Source of the DNA: Seohaeicola saemankumensis
GTDB lineage: Bacteria; Pseudomonadota; Alphaproteobacteria; Rhodobacterales; Rhodobacteraceae
Reading direction: 5' to 3'
DNA length: 64,000 nucleotides
Assembly (NCBI RefSeq): GCF_020171285.1
Contig: NZ_JAIUZI010000003.1
Location: 1-64,000, forward strand
The translations under genes and the position numbers were made by a program. Shown here piece after piece: positions 25,915 to 34,137 of this stretch; position 1 is the stretch's first letter; each line of letters begins with the position of its first letter. The notes under the pieces were generated by a model. It made no database searches, was not told the origin of the DNA, and saw only the letters and a list, made by a program, of their open reading frames with translations.

Positions 25915-26796
25915 CTAGGCCGGTTCCTGTGTAAGGACATCGGCCAGGTCCAAATGCCCCGGCAGGCGTGTGTTCAGGTGATGCCAGGCACCGGGAATGG
26001 TAGTGTAGTCCAGCGCCAGACGGGAATTCATGCCGCCAAACCAGTCGAGTTCGCCCAGATACTGCCCGGCGTTGGTGAAAGCGGTGGGCAGCGCGGTCAC
26101 CGCGCCAACGGTGGTGATCCGCATGTTTGCCTGCCGTTCGATGGCCTCCGCTTGCCGAGAGAGAACCAGCGCCTCCAATGCATAAGCGATCGACAGACAC
26201 CCCTTGGAATGGCCGGCGACCGAGTCGATCACGCGGTCCCGGTCCAGCATGAGATTGACCAATGTCGATGAATCGTTGCGGTGGTCGACTTTCTCAAGCA
26301 ACGACTGATCTTTTGGCCTCGACGGTTCCACTGCGGGCGCCTGGTCGACGGCATCGTGATACATCTGCATGATCCGGTTGGCGCCACCCAGCACAAACCA
26401 GCCGCCCATTGCCTCGCTCAGCAGGTCGGCAACGCCGTAACCGGCAACAATAGCGCCGACCGGCGCGGCGTAGTGATTGGCCAACGTTCTGGCAAATGCC
26501 GCGGCGCCGACATCGGAACTGCCGACACCGGCAATGGAAAACCGGGTTAGCAATGCGCCGGGCGCGGCGCGCAGGGTTTCGTAGTCTTCGAACTTCTGAA
26601 CGCTGATGTCGCCTTTGGCTCCTTCAGGCCAGACCACCAAAACAGAGCCTTCAACATTGCGCTCGGCAACCAGCTTTGTACGCTCGGCAACAGTCAGCCC
26701 CTCTACATCGTAGAAGAACCAGTCGAGCATAGTGTTGCGGGCGCGGGCACCGGAAAAAACCGGTGCGGCACTGAATTCTGCGAGATTCGCGAACAT
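25915..26796 (-). CDS. Uncharacterised alpha/beta-hydrolase-like protein (GHSKG)
   Basis: This 293-residue protein has no signal peptide. A nucleophile-elbow motif VAGHSKGCLSIAYALEAL (Ser near residue 194) is the only recognisable lipase/esterase feature. Ahead of it are a GSVLVVWPEGAKGDISVQKF segment and a glycine/alanine-rich middle part (GAIVAGYGVADLL, WFVLGGANRIMQMY). A candidate His is in PGAWHHLNTRLPGH near the end. It could be a lipase-fold hydrolase acting on membrane or polymer substrates. A TGC-rich palindrome lies about 120 bases upstream of its start (26912-26925). The function is not known to me. Confidence 0.6.
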   Translation of the reverse strand: MFANLAEFSAAPVFSGARARNTMLDWFFYDVEGLTVAERTKLVAERNVEGSVLVVWPEGAKGDISVQKFEDYETLRAAPGALLTRFSIAGVGSSDVGAAAFARTLANHYAAPVGAIVAGYGVADLLSEAMGGWFVLGGANRIMQMYHDAVDQAPAVEPSRPKDQSLLEKVDHRNDSSTLVNLMLDRDRVIDSVAGHSKGCLSIAYALEALVLSRQAEAIERQANMRITTVGAVTALPTAFTNAGQYLGELDWFGGMNSRLALDYTTIPGAWHHLNTRLPGHLDLADVLTQEPA

Positions 26797-26911
26797 GGTC
26801 CGATCTCCAGCGAAGATACTACAGGTATTGGCTGCTGGTCGATTTTGATCAAGCTTTAGTGGCTTCAGGACCCATTAACGGAACGTCAAGCGTGAATTTA
26901 GCGCAACACAC

Positions 26912-26925
26912 TGCGCTGCAGCGCA
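26912..26925. promoter_or_regulatory. TGC-rich 14-bp palindrome
   Basis: TGCGCTGCAGCGCA is a perfect palindrome, with more TGC/GCA triplets on both sides (GCGCAACACAC before, GCGGCAATGCAG after). It lies upstream of the GHSKG hydrolase gene. TGC-rich palindromes resemble the sites reported for the polyhydroxybutyrate regulator PhaR; that connection is inference. Confidence 0.3.
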
Positions 26926-26961
26926 AATTCGCGGCAATGCAGAAAAATCCCGGGCACGCGG

Positions 26962-28533
26962 TCAGATGGCGCCGGACTTGGGATCCAGCGTAACCGACCA
27001 CAGTTCCTGATCGGCACGATCCATGAGGCGCACGGTCATCTGCTGGGTATCGCCATCGATATCAACCAAACCAAAGAATTGCAGACCGGCGCTGGGCGGC
27101 AGGTTGGCCTGCCCTGCAGGCGGGGCCTTGACGAACTTCACCTCGGGGCCAAACGTGCCATCCAATGTGTTCGGGCCAAAGCTGCCTGCGTGCAGCGGGC
27201 CGGAGACAAACTCCCAGAACGGATCGAAATCCTGAAACTGAGCCTTGTCGGGGTTGTAGAAGTGCGCGGCTGTGTAATGCACGTCGGCGGTGAACCAGAC
27301 GGTGTTGGTGATGCCGGCGGTCTTGATAAACCGCAGAAGTTCGGCGAACTCCAACTCGCGGCCCTTGGCAGGACCGTGGTCGCCGTTTGCCACGGCTTCG
27401 GCTCCCGCCTGTTCCTTCCAGTTATCCCAGACGATCAGACCGATCGGCATGTCACAGGCGATCACCTTCCATGTGGCCTGCGATCCGGCCAGTTCGCGCT
27501 TGAGCCACGCCAGCTGTTCGGCGCCCAGGATCTGGCTTTGTTCGTTAATTTCATCTTGCATAGACGCGCCGTTCGGACCGCGGTAGCTCCGCAGATCAAG
27601 GAAGAATACATCCAGCATCGGCCCGTATGAAATCTTGCGATAGACCCGGCCCGGTTCGGAGGGGGTGTAGCTGATCGGGGTCATCTCGTGGAACGCACGG
27701 GCGGCACGAGCAGCCAGCACATGAACGGATTTTTCGCTGTAGCGATCATCCGAAAACAGATCCTTGGCGGCAGACCAGTTGTTGACGACCTCGTGGTCGT
27801 CCCACTGGAAGAACGTCGGGCAAATCGCATTCATCGCCAGCACGTGTTCGTCCATCATGTTGTATTTCCACTGGCCCCGGTATTCATCCAGCGTTTCGGC
27901 CACCTTGCGCTTGTCATCGGTCAGCGTGGTGTTTTTCCAGATCAGCTGGCCGTCCTTTTCGACCTCGTCCTGCATCGGGCCGTCGGCATAGATGGTATCG
28001 CCCGAGTGAATGAAGAAATCGGGCCGGTGCTGAGCCATGGTGGCGTAGGTGCGCATGCCGTCATCGTCGATCCCCCAACCTTGGCCGGCGGTGTCGCCCG
28101 ACCAGGCAAAGCGCACATTGCGGCGCGAGGTCGGGGCGGTGCGGAACTGCCCGATGATTGGCTCTGAAACAGCATTGATGTCGGACAGGTCGGCGGCCGT
28201 GAACCGGTAGAAAATATCCTGATCGGACGGCAGATCATCGACCAACCGTTTGACGGCCATGTCGCTGTCCGGCAGCGCGTTCATCGGTGCCAGCGTGCGG
28301 GCATCGGCAAAGCTTTCGGTGGTAGAAACCTCCATCATCACGCGGGCCGGACGGTCGGTGCGGGTCCAGATCATACCCGATCTGGTGTTTACGTCACCGG
28401 ACTGAACACCGTGAGTAAATACGGGGCGGGATGCAGCGCGGCTGATCGCCGGCATGGCGAGACTGGCGGCAAAGGCGGCTCCCCCGGCCAGTACGGCACG
28501 TCGGGAAGGGCGAAGGATCCGATGAGAAGTCAT
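26962..28533 (-). CDS. phoD: Alkaline phosphatase D family protein, Tat-exported
   Basis: This 523-residue periplasmic phosphatase/phosphodiesterase uses Fe and Ca. A twin-arginine signal (PSRRAVLAGGAAFAASLA) is followed by the PhoD N-terminal domain (FTHGVQSGDVNTRSGMIWTR, about 35-140). The metallophosphatase domain has FAWSGDTAGQGWG, FFIHSGDTIYADG (about 200), QWDDHEVVNNWS (about 270), DLRSYRG and WFTADVHYTAAHF (about 430), which hold the metal-binding Asp, Asn and His residues. The start at 28533 is set by the Tat motif; an earlier frame start at 28641 is not supported. It is divergent from the DsbA-family gene. It probably scavenges phosphate from organic esters. Confidence 0.9.
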   Translation of the reverse strand: MTSHRILRPSRRAVLAGGAAFAASLAMPAISRAASRPVFTHGVQSGDVNTRSGMIWTRTDRPARVMMEVSTTESFADARTLAPMNALPDSDMAVKRLVDDLPSDQDIFYRFTAADLSDINAVSEPIIGQFRTAPTSRRNVRFAWSGDTAGQGWGIDDDGMRTYATMAQHRPDFFIHSGDTIYADGPMQDEVEKDGQLIWKNTTLTDDKRKVAETLDEYRGQWKYNMMDEHVLAMNAICPTFFQWDDHEVVNNWSAAKDLFSDDRYSEKSVHVLAARAARAFHEMTPISYTPSEPGRVYRKISYGPMLDVFFLDLRSYRGPNGASMQDEINEQSQILGAEQLAWLKRELAGSQATWKVIACDMPIGLIVWDNWKEQAGAEAVANGDHGPAKGRELEFAELLRFIKTAGITNTVWFTADVHYTAAHFYNPDKAQFQDFDPFWEFVSGPLHAGSFGPNTLDGTFGPEVKFVKAPPAGQANLPPSAGLQFFGLVDIDGDTQQMTVRLMDRADQELWSVTLDPKSGAI

Positions 28534-28723
28534 GGCGCGTTTTCCTGTTGGCTGGCCCAGTATGGCGGGCAATCTCGGTCGAAGCAAAACCGTGCCCTTC
28601 ATCTGTTCAGGTTGCGGAACGTTTCCGTGACGGATTGGCAAAACATTCGTGAAAGCTTTTTGGACGGATCAGCGCGCCATGATATCTGTAGTCACCCGCG
28701 ACGGAAAATGGAGAGAGAACGCA

Positions 28724-29317
28724 ATGAAACCATTGGAGTTCTGGTATTCGATCGGCAGCACCTACAGCTATTTGACGATCATGCGGATCGGAAAACTGGT
28801 AGAGCAGGCCGGTGTCACGCTTGACTGGCGCCCATTCAGCGTACGCGAGATCATGGTCGAGATGGACAACGTGCCGTTTGCGAAGAAGCCGATCAAAGCC
28901 GCCTATATGTGGCGCGATATTGAGCGGCGAGCCGCCGGATTCAACCTACCCGTCAAGGTGCCCGCACCTTATCCACTGGCCGATTTCGACCGGGCCAACC
29001 GGATTGCAACCCTGGCCCGGCAAGAGGGCTGGTGCGATCGCTATACTTTGGAAAGCTACAAGCGGTGGTTCCAGCAGGGGATACCGGCCGGCAGCGACGC
29101 CAGTCTGGCAGAGGTGCTGCCGATATTAGGACAGGATGTGGCGCGCGTCGTGGATGCACAGTCTGCGGACGACATCGGGCGGGCGTATTCAGAGGCGACG
29201 CAAGAGGCACGGGAACGCGGGATCTTTGGCGCGCCGAGTTTTGTCGCCGGGGACGGTGAATTGTTCTGGGGCGACGACCGGTTGGAAGAGGCGCTGGCCT
29301 GGCACTCAGACACCTAG
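28724..29317 (+). CDS. DsbA family / 2-hydroxychromene-2-carboxylate isomerase-like protein
   Basis: This 197-residue protein has the thioredoxin fold with a helical insertion of the kappa-class GST/HCCA isomerase group. It begins PLEFWYSIGSTYSYLTIMRI, where Ser in the GSTYSYL stretch takes the place of a DsbA CxxC, and ends with the cis-Pro motif GIFGAPSFVAGDGELFWGDDRLE (Pro near 173). Middle features are DWRPFSVREIM and PLADFDRANRIATLA. Such proteins isomerise aromatic degradation intermediates or act as glutathione-dependent enzymes. GGAGAGA precedes the ATG at 28724; an in-frame ATG at 28649 is less likely. The substrate is unknown. Confidence 0.83.
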   Translation: MKPLEFWYSIGSTYSYLTIMRIGKLVEQAGVTLDWRPFSVREIMVEMDNVPFAKKPIKAAYMWRDIERRAAGFNLPVKVPAPYPLADFDRANRIATLARQEGWCDRYTLESYKRWFQQGIPAGSDASLAEVLPILGQDVARVVDAQSADDIGRAYSEATQEARERGIFGAPSFVAGDGELFWGDDRLEEALAWHSDT

Positions 29318-30660
29318 AGCCGGATTTCGTCGATCACCCGACCATCGCGATGCTCGCAACGGGCAACGACACGACCCGTTCGCCGGGGATGTTGATCATG
29401 GGCGGCCTCTGCCCCGGCGGCGCGGCGAAGATCGTCGATGTCCACAATCGGCAAGCCAGCCTGCTGCGCCGCTTTTCTCAGTTCTGGGCGGTTGGGATGA
29501 ATGGCGATGCCGGCTTCAGTTACGACGGCTGCAATCGTATCGCCGGGGGTCGTCAGGCACGTCAGCCGGTCCACGACCTTGGCATACCCGCCGGCGGAAA
29601 GCTGTGTCGTGACGATCGGTAGTTTTGCCCCGGCGGCCGTATCGGCATGCCCGCCAGAGCCACCGATAATCCGGCCATCGCTGGACTGGGTGACATTGAC
29701 GTTGAAAGCCGTGTCGACCTCGGCCGCGCCGAGGATCATTACGTCCAACCCGTTGGCAAAGGCATCGGCCCGTCCCGGACTGGCGTATTGCGCCGCCGAC
29801 ATCGCGTGGTGCGCAGCGTCGTCGCGGTACGAGGCGACCGCCGCCAGATCAAAGGCCTGAACATCGCGGATTTCAGAGAACAGCCCGGCGCGAAACATGT
29901 CGACCAACGGCCCGGTGATACCACCGGCGGCAAAGCCGCCACGAACCCCACGCGAAACCATTTCAGGCGCAAGAGCGCGCGCGACAGCGAGCGAGGTTGC
30001 GCCCGCTCCGGTCTGGAAACTGAACCCGTCCCGCAACAGACCCGACGCCGCTATCAATGTGACCGTCAGATCGGCAATCGCGCGCCCCTTGTCCGACGGC
30101 GCACGGCCCGTGGTCCCCGATACGATCCGCGCCGCGCTGCCGATGCTGTCGACATCAACAATCCGGGTCACACGATGCGCCGGTATACAGATACGCGGCA
30201 GGTTATCCGCGCGATGGTCTGTCAAGGCGACGACCTGGGCGGCATGATCTGCATCGACCATGGCGTACCCCAGTGGGCCGCAGGCCTCTGGCCCGATGGC
30301 TCCGGACAGATTTCCCGCCCGATCCACCGCAGGCGCGGCGATGAACGCGCAATCGATGGGCATTCGGCCGGATTCGATAGCAAAGGCCCGCCCGCCGTGC
30401 GTTTGCATCGTGACGGGATGCGACAGGTCTCCGGCCATCACGGCGTCCGCAAGAGGGCCGTTCATATATGAGGTCGTGATGCGGGTCACCGTCCCGTCGC
30501 GGAGAAATGGCACCAGGCCGCCATGACAGGGAAACAGCGAAGATGGCGCGATGTGAAGGTCACGCAGGCCCAGTTGCCGACAGGCCCCGAGCACCTGCTG
30601 CATAACGGTGTCGCCATTGCGCAGGTGGTGATGAAACGACAGGGTGGCACCATCGGCCAA
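29314..30660 (-). CDS. Citrate lyase alpha-subunit-like protein (CitF family), orphan and N-terminally short
   Basis: CitF transfers citrate onto the acyl-carrier subunit of citrate lyase. This 448-residue protein has the family core: SFHHHLRNGD at the very start, the CoA-transferase-like GYAMVDADHAAQVVALTDH, GFSFQTGAGATSLAVA, GGFAAGGITGPLVDMF, FNVNVTQSSDGRIIGGSGGH and GIAIHPNRPELR. CitF proteins usually have more sequence before FHHHLR. Here the frame is closed by a TGA about 57 bases upstream, and between them it reads as family-like (LLSGLRKAIEAAG) without an ATG. Translation must start at a TTG (30660) or an unusual CTG, possibly coupled to the aminotransferase, whose stop overlaps this stretch. 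No citD or citE is in the window. Confidence 0.75.
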   Translation of the reverse strand: MADGATLSFHHHLRNGDTVMQQVLGACRQLGLRDLHIAPSSLFPCHGGLVPFLRDGTVTRITTSYMNGPLADAVMAGDLSHPVTMQTHGGRAFAIESGRMPIDCAFIAAPAVDRAGNLSGAIGPEACGPLGYAMVDADHAAQVVALTDHRADNLPRICIPAHRVTRIVDVDSIGSAARIVSGTTGRAPSDKGRAIADLTVTLIAASGLLRDGFSFQTGAGATSLAVARALAPEMVSRGVRGGFAAGGITGPLVDMFRAGLFSEIRDVQAFDLAAVASYRDDAAHHAMSAAQYASPGRADAFANGLDVMILGAAEVDTAFNVNVTQSSDGRIIGGSGGHADTAAGAKLPIVTTQLSAGGYAKVVDRLTCLTTPGDTIAAVVTEAGIAIHPNRPELRKAAQQAGLPIVDIDDLRRAAGAEAAHDQHPRRTGRVVARCEHRDGRVIDEIRL

Positions 30661-30692
30661 CCCTGCCGCTTCGATTGCTTTCCGCAGGCCGC

Positions 30693-32090
30693 TCAGGAGG
30701 CCGCCCGCATCAAATCACGCTCCTTCAGGGTCGCGTGGCATTCGTCAAGCGACTTGCGCGCACGATTGATCAGGATGTCGATTTCGTCGGGCGTGATGAC
30801 AAGCGGCGGCGACACGACCATCCGGTCACCGACATGCCGCATGATCAAATTGTTGGCAAAGCAGCGTTCGCGACAGATCAGCCCTGCGGTGCCGGCTTCT
30901 GACGCGAATTTGGCGCGCGTATCCTTGTGGGGCGTCAGTGCGATTGACCCCATCATGCCGACGATCTTGACCTCGCCCACCAGCGGATGGTCGGACAGCG
31001 TTTCAAGCTGTTGCTTCAAATAGGGCGCCGCCACGTCGCGCACATGCTCGATCACGCGTTCCTCTTGCAGGATACGCAGGTTTTCCAGTGCCACGGCAGA
31101 GGCGACGGGATGCCCTGAATAGGTGTATCCGTGATTGAATTCGCACGCACCGATAACTGCCGCCACTTCGTCACAGACGATGGACGCGCCAATAGGCTGG
31201 TAGCCAGAGCTCATCCCCTTGGCCACGGTCATGATATGTGGACGGATGCGCAGTGTTTCCGACCCGAACCAGTTTCCGGTACGACCAAAGCCACAGATCA
31301 CCTCGTCTGCGATCAGCAAGATTTCATACTTGTCGCAAATGCGCTGGATTTCAGGCCAGTAGGTATCGGGAGCGACAATCACGCCGCCAGCGCCCTGCAC
31401 CGGTTCGGCAATGAATGCCGCCACCCGGTCTTCGCCGAGCTCAAGGATCGCCTCTTCCAGTTCCCGCGCGCGGGCAAGGCCAAAGTCCTCGGGCGTCATG
31501 TTACCCCCTTCCGACCACCAGTCCGGCTGGTTGATGTGGTGAATGTCGGGGATCGGGATGCCGCCTTGTGCGTGCATCCCCGACATTCCGCCCAAAGAGG
31601 CGCTGCCGACAGACGAGCCGTGATAGGCGTTGTGGCGGCTGATGATGACCTTCTTGTCCGGTTTGCCCTTTTCCGCCCAATAGGTGCGCACCATGCGAAT
31701 GTTGGTGTCATTCGCGTCCGACCCGCCCGAGGCAAAGAACACATGGTTCAGATCGCCCGGCGCCAGTTCCGCGAGCTTGGCGGACAAAGCAATGACCGGC
31801 ACATGCGTCGTCTGGAAAAAGGTGTTGTAATAGGGCAGTTCCCGGATCTGACGCGCAGCAGCCTCGGCCAGTTCATCGCGGCCGTAGCCGATGTTCACAC
31901 ACCAAAGCCCGGCCATTGCGTCGAGAATCTCTGCGCCTTCGCTGTCGGTCAGATAGACACCCTTGGCGCGGGTGATGACCCGAGCGCCTTTTTCGGCAAG
32001 CGCACCGTTTTCGGTGAACGGATGCATGTGATGTGCCGCATCCAGTGCCTGCAATTCGGCGGTCGGCATGTGATTGGTGATCGCGGTCAT
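30693..32090 (-). CDS. Class III PLP-dependent aminotransferase (putrescine/omega-amino acid:pyruvate type)
   Basis: This 465-residue aminotransferase moves a terminal amino group to pyruvate or 2-oxoglutarate. It has GVYLTDSEGAEILDAMAGLWCVNIGYG at the start, NHVFFASGGSDANDTNIRMV (PLP phosphate loop, about 115-135), SRHNAYHGSSVGSASLGG, FIAEPVQGAGGVIV, LLIADEVICGFGRTG (Asp binds PLP nitrogen, about 255) and VAKGMSSGYQPIGA with the PLP Lys near 288. It is most like the SpuC/putrescine-pyruvate transaminase group. It lies between a GntR regulator and a citF-like gene on one strand and opposite a polyamine-type ABC transporter, consistent with polyamine nitrogen release. A 14-mer shared with the potF promoter region lies just upstream (32127-32140). 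Confidence 0.87.
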   Translation of the reverse strand: MTAITNHMPTAELQALDAAHHMHPFTENGALAEKGARVITRAKGVYLTDSEGAEILDAMAGLWCVNIGYGRDELAEAAARQIRELPYYNTFFQTTHVPVIALSAKLAELAPGDLNHVFFASGGSDANDTNIRMVRTYWAEKGKPDKKVIISRHNAYHGSSVGSASLGGMSGMHAQGGIPIPDIHHINQPDWWSEGGNMTPEDFGLARARELEEAILELGEDRVAAFIAEPVQGAGGVIVAPDTYWPEIQRICDKYEILLIADEVICGFGRTGNWFGSETLRIRPHIMTVAKGMSSGYQPIGASIVCDEVAAVIGACEFNHGYTYSGHPVASAVALENLRILQEERVIEHVRDVAAPYLKQQLETLSDHPLVGEVKIVGMMGSIALTPHKDTRAKFASEAGTAGLICRERCFANNLIMRHVGDRMVVSPPLVITPDEIDILINRARKSLDECHATLKERDLMRAAS

Positions 32091-32126
32091 GGAAGAACTC
32101 CTGAAGTCGGCGTTTTCAGCAGAATA

Positions 32127-32140
32127 TGATCAAATTATCA
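32127..32140. promoter_or_regulatory. Candidate GntR operator, site 1
   Basis: TGATCAAATTATCA lies 37 bases before the aminotransferase start. Twelve of its 14 bases recur at 32937-32950 in front of potF. It has the form TGAT-N6-ATCA, a short inverted repeat. It probably binds the GntR protein encoded between the two sites. Confidence 0.45.
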
Positions 32141-32153
32141 GGTGTCAATCGAA

Positions 32154-32900
32154 TCAGTTTCTAGCCGCGTCTTCAGCGAGAACCGCGGCAACCATCTGCA
32201 TTCCCTGTTCGACATCTGCCATCATTGCGGCAGCGGCGGCCTCTGCATCACCGTTCCGCAGAGCGGTCAGCATGTCCTTGTGTCGATCAGGAAGGTTTTG
32301 AGTTCCGAATCGACCGCAAACCACCCGCAGCGACGGGCCGAACCTGAGCCACAGACGGTCCGCGAGATCGGTGAGGATCGGCGCGTTCGCCTGTGCGTAC
32401 AGCAAGGCGTGAAACTTGTAATTCCCTTGCAGATATCCGGCGACATCGCCGTTGCTGATGGCCACATCGAGCTGCGTGTCGATGCGCTCCAAGGCCGTTA
32501 CGACATCCGGATCTATCTGGTCTGCGGCACGTCGTGCCAAATCTGATTCTATTGTTTTTCTTACGAAAATAAGCTGTTCAACGTCATCGACTGTCAAAAT
32601 CGGAACGCTGACCCGCCGGTTACCCTGAAAGATCAGGGCCCCGTCGGAAATCAGCCGGCGGATCGCCTCGCGCACCGGGGTCATGCCGGCGCCCAGCGAA
32701 TCCGTCAGCCCCTGAATGGTCACGGCCTGGCCCGGCGCCATTTCGCCAAACAGGATTTGCGCCCGCAGCGTTTGGTAGACATTCTCGTGCGCCGGTGGTT
32801 TCGCACTTGACCGACCGCTGTCCGGTGCCTCGTTTTCCATCATGTTCACCGCCCAATTCCCCATTTCCGCTCGCCTGTCTTGCACAGGGTCTTGACGCAT
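32154..32900 (-). CDS. GntR family transcriptional regulator, FCD subfamily
   Basis: The regulator has up to 248 residues. A winged helix (about 40-100) contains VYQTLRAQILFGEMAPGQAVTIQGL and AGMTPVREAIRRLISDGAL; the FCD domain (about 110-235) has metal-type residues in NYKFHALLY and DRHKDMLTAL. The start is uncertain: 32900 gives the longest form, but ATGs at 32864 and near 32840 are also possible and none has a strong ribosome site. It sits between the aminotransferase (same strand, 63 bases) and the divergent potF operon, and two near-identical 14-mers flank it. It most likely represses both arms of the polyamine-type locus; the inducer is unknown. Confidence 0.85.
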   Translation of the reverse strand: MRQDPVQDRRAEMGNWAVNMMENEAPDSGRSSAKPPAHENVYQTLRAQILFGEMAPGQAVTIQGLTDSLGAGMTPVREAIRRLISDGALIFQGNRRVSVPILTVDDVEQLIFVRKTIESDLARRAADQIDPDVVTALERIDTQLDVAISNGDVAGYLQGNYKFHALLYAQANAPILTDLADRLWLRFGPSLRVVCGRFGTQNLPDRHKDMLTALRNGDAEAAAAAMMADVEQGMQMVAAVLAEDAARN

Positions 32901-32936
32901 GAAACCATATCGGGTGTTGCTGTTGAAAGCAAAACT

Positions 32937-32950
32937 TGATCAAATCCTCA
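32937..32950. promoter_or_regulatory. Candidate GntR operator, site 2
   Basis: TGATCAAATCCTCA lies 38 bases before potF, in the divergent region between the GntR gene and potF. It differs from site 1 (32127-32140) at two positions only. It includes the palindrome TTGATCAA at 32936-32943. Confidence 0.45.
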
Positions 32951-32987
32951 AAGACGGGGCCAACCCGTCACCTGCAGGGAGATAACC

Positions 32988-34073
32988 ATGACACTCAAAT
33001 CACTGACACTGACCGCCGTTGTGGCATTGGGCAGCACCGCTGCCTTTGCCGACGAAGTGCGCGTGTACAACTGGTCGGACTATATCGACGAAGAGCTTCT
33101 GACCAAGTTCGAGGAAGAAACCGGCATCAAGCTGATCTACGATGTCTTCGACAGCAACGAAGTTCTGGAAACCAAAATGCTGGCCGGTGGGTCAGGTTAT
33201 GACGTTGTCGTGCCTTCGGGCACCTTCCTACAGCGCCAGATTCAGGCGGGCGCGTTCCAGAAGCTGGACAAGGACAAACTGCCGAACCTGGCCAACATGT
33301 GGGATGTGGTCAGCAGCCGGACCGAGCAATACGACCCCGACAACGCCTATTCGATCAACTACATGTGGGGGACGACGGGTATCGGCGTGAACGTCGGAAA
33401 GGTCACCGAAATTCTTGGTGACGATGCCCCGATGAACAGCCTGGAACTGGTTCTGAACCCGGACAACATGTCGAAACTGGCCGACTGCGGCGTGCATTTT
33501 CTGGATGCCCCTGCGGAAATGATCCCGATGACGCTGAAGTACATCGGCGAGGATCCTGACAGCCATGATCCCGACGTCCTTGCCAAGGCCGAACCGGTTC
33601 TGACTGCGGTGCGCCCCTATATCCAGAAATTCCACAGCTCGGAGTACATCAACGCGCTGGCCAACGGCGATATCTGCGTCGCGGTCGGCTGGTCCGGCGA
33701 CATCCTCCAGGCCCGTGACCGTGCAGCCGAGGCCGACAACGGCGTCGAAATCGAGTATTTCGCGGCAACCGAAGGCGCGCAGATGTGGTTTGACCAGATG
33801 GCGATCCCCGTCGACGCACCGAACCCCGATGCAGCCCACGTGTTCCTGAACTTTATCATGGACGCAAACAACATGGCGGCGGCGTCGAACTACGTCTACT
33901 ACGCCAACGGCAACAAGGCGTCGCAGGAATTTTTGGAAGAGGACGTGATCGGTGACGTTGCGATTTACCCTGATGCCGCGACTCTCGAAAATCTGTTCAC
34001 CACTACGCCCTATCCGGCGAAAGTGCAGCGGATTGTGACCCGCATGTGGACCAAGATCAAATCAGGCACCTGA
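32988..34073 (+). CDS. potF: Polyamine ABC transporter periplasmic binding protein (PotF/PotD type)
   Basis: The protein has 361 residues with a signal peptide (about 1-21, cleavage after TAAFA). The mature part starts DEVRVYNWSDYIDEELLTKFEEETG, the standard PotD/PotF opening, then YDVFDSNEVLETKMLAG, GYDVVVPSGTFLQRQ, YSINYMWGTTGIGVNV and CVAVGWSGDI. The Trp/Asp/Tyr residues in YNWSDYID, the WGTTG loop and GWSGD are those that usually hold the diamine. GGGAGATAACC precedes the ATG. It begins the pot operon; a hairpin follows its stop and may raise binding-protein output relative to the permease genes. Confidence 0.92.
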   Translation: MTLKSLTLTAVVALGSTAAFADEVRVYNWSDYIDEELLTKFEEETGIKLIYDVFDSNEVLETKMLAGGSGYDVVVPSGTFLQRQIQAGAFQKLDKDKLPNLANMWDVVSSRTEQYDPDNAYSINYMWGTTGIGVNVGKVTEILGDDAPMNSLELVLNPDNMSKLADCGVHFLDAPAEMIPMTLKYIGEDPDSHDPDVLAKAEPVLTAVRPYIQKFHSSEYINALANGDICVAVGWSGDILQARDRAAEADNGVEIEYFAATEGAQMWFDQMAIPVDAPNPDAAHVFLNFIMDANNMAAASNYVYYANGNKASQEFLEEDVIGDVAIYPDAATLENLFTTTPYPAKVQRIVTRMWTKIKSGT

Positions 34074-34083
34074 TTTCAAAACG

Positions 34084-34111
34084 GGGCGGGCCAGCATCGG
34101 CCCGCCCTTTT
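34084..34111 (+). terminator. Intra-operon terminator/attenuator between potF and potG
   Basis: GGGCGGGCC (34084-34092), loop AGCATC, GGCCCGCCC (34099-34107) and TTTT make a strong 9-bp hairpin 10 bases after the potF stop. Because potG has no other visible promoter, it probably acts as a partial terminator or 3' stabiliser. Confidence 0.75.
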
Positions 34112-34137
34112 CGTATCTGCACAACCGGGGGTCCGAT

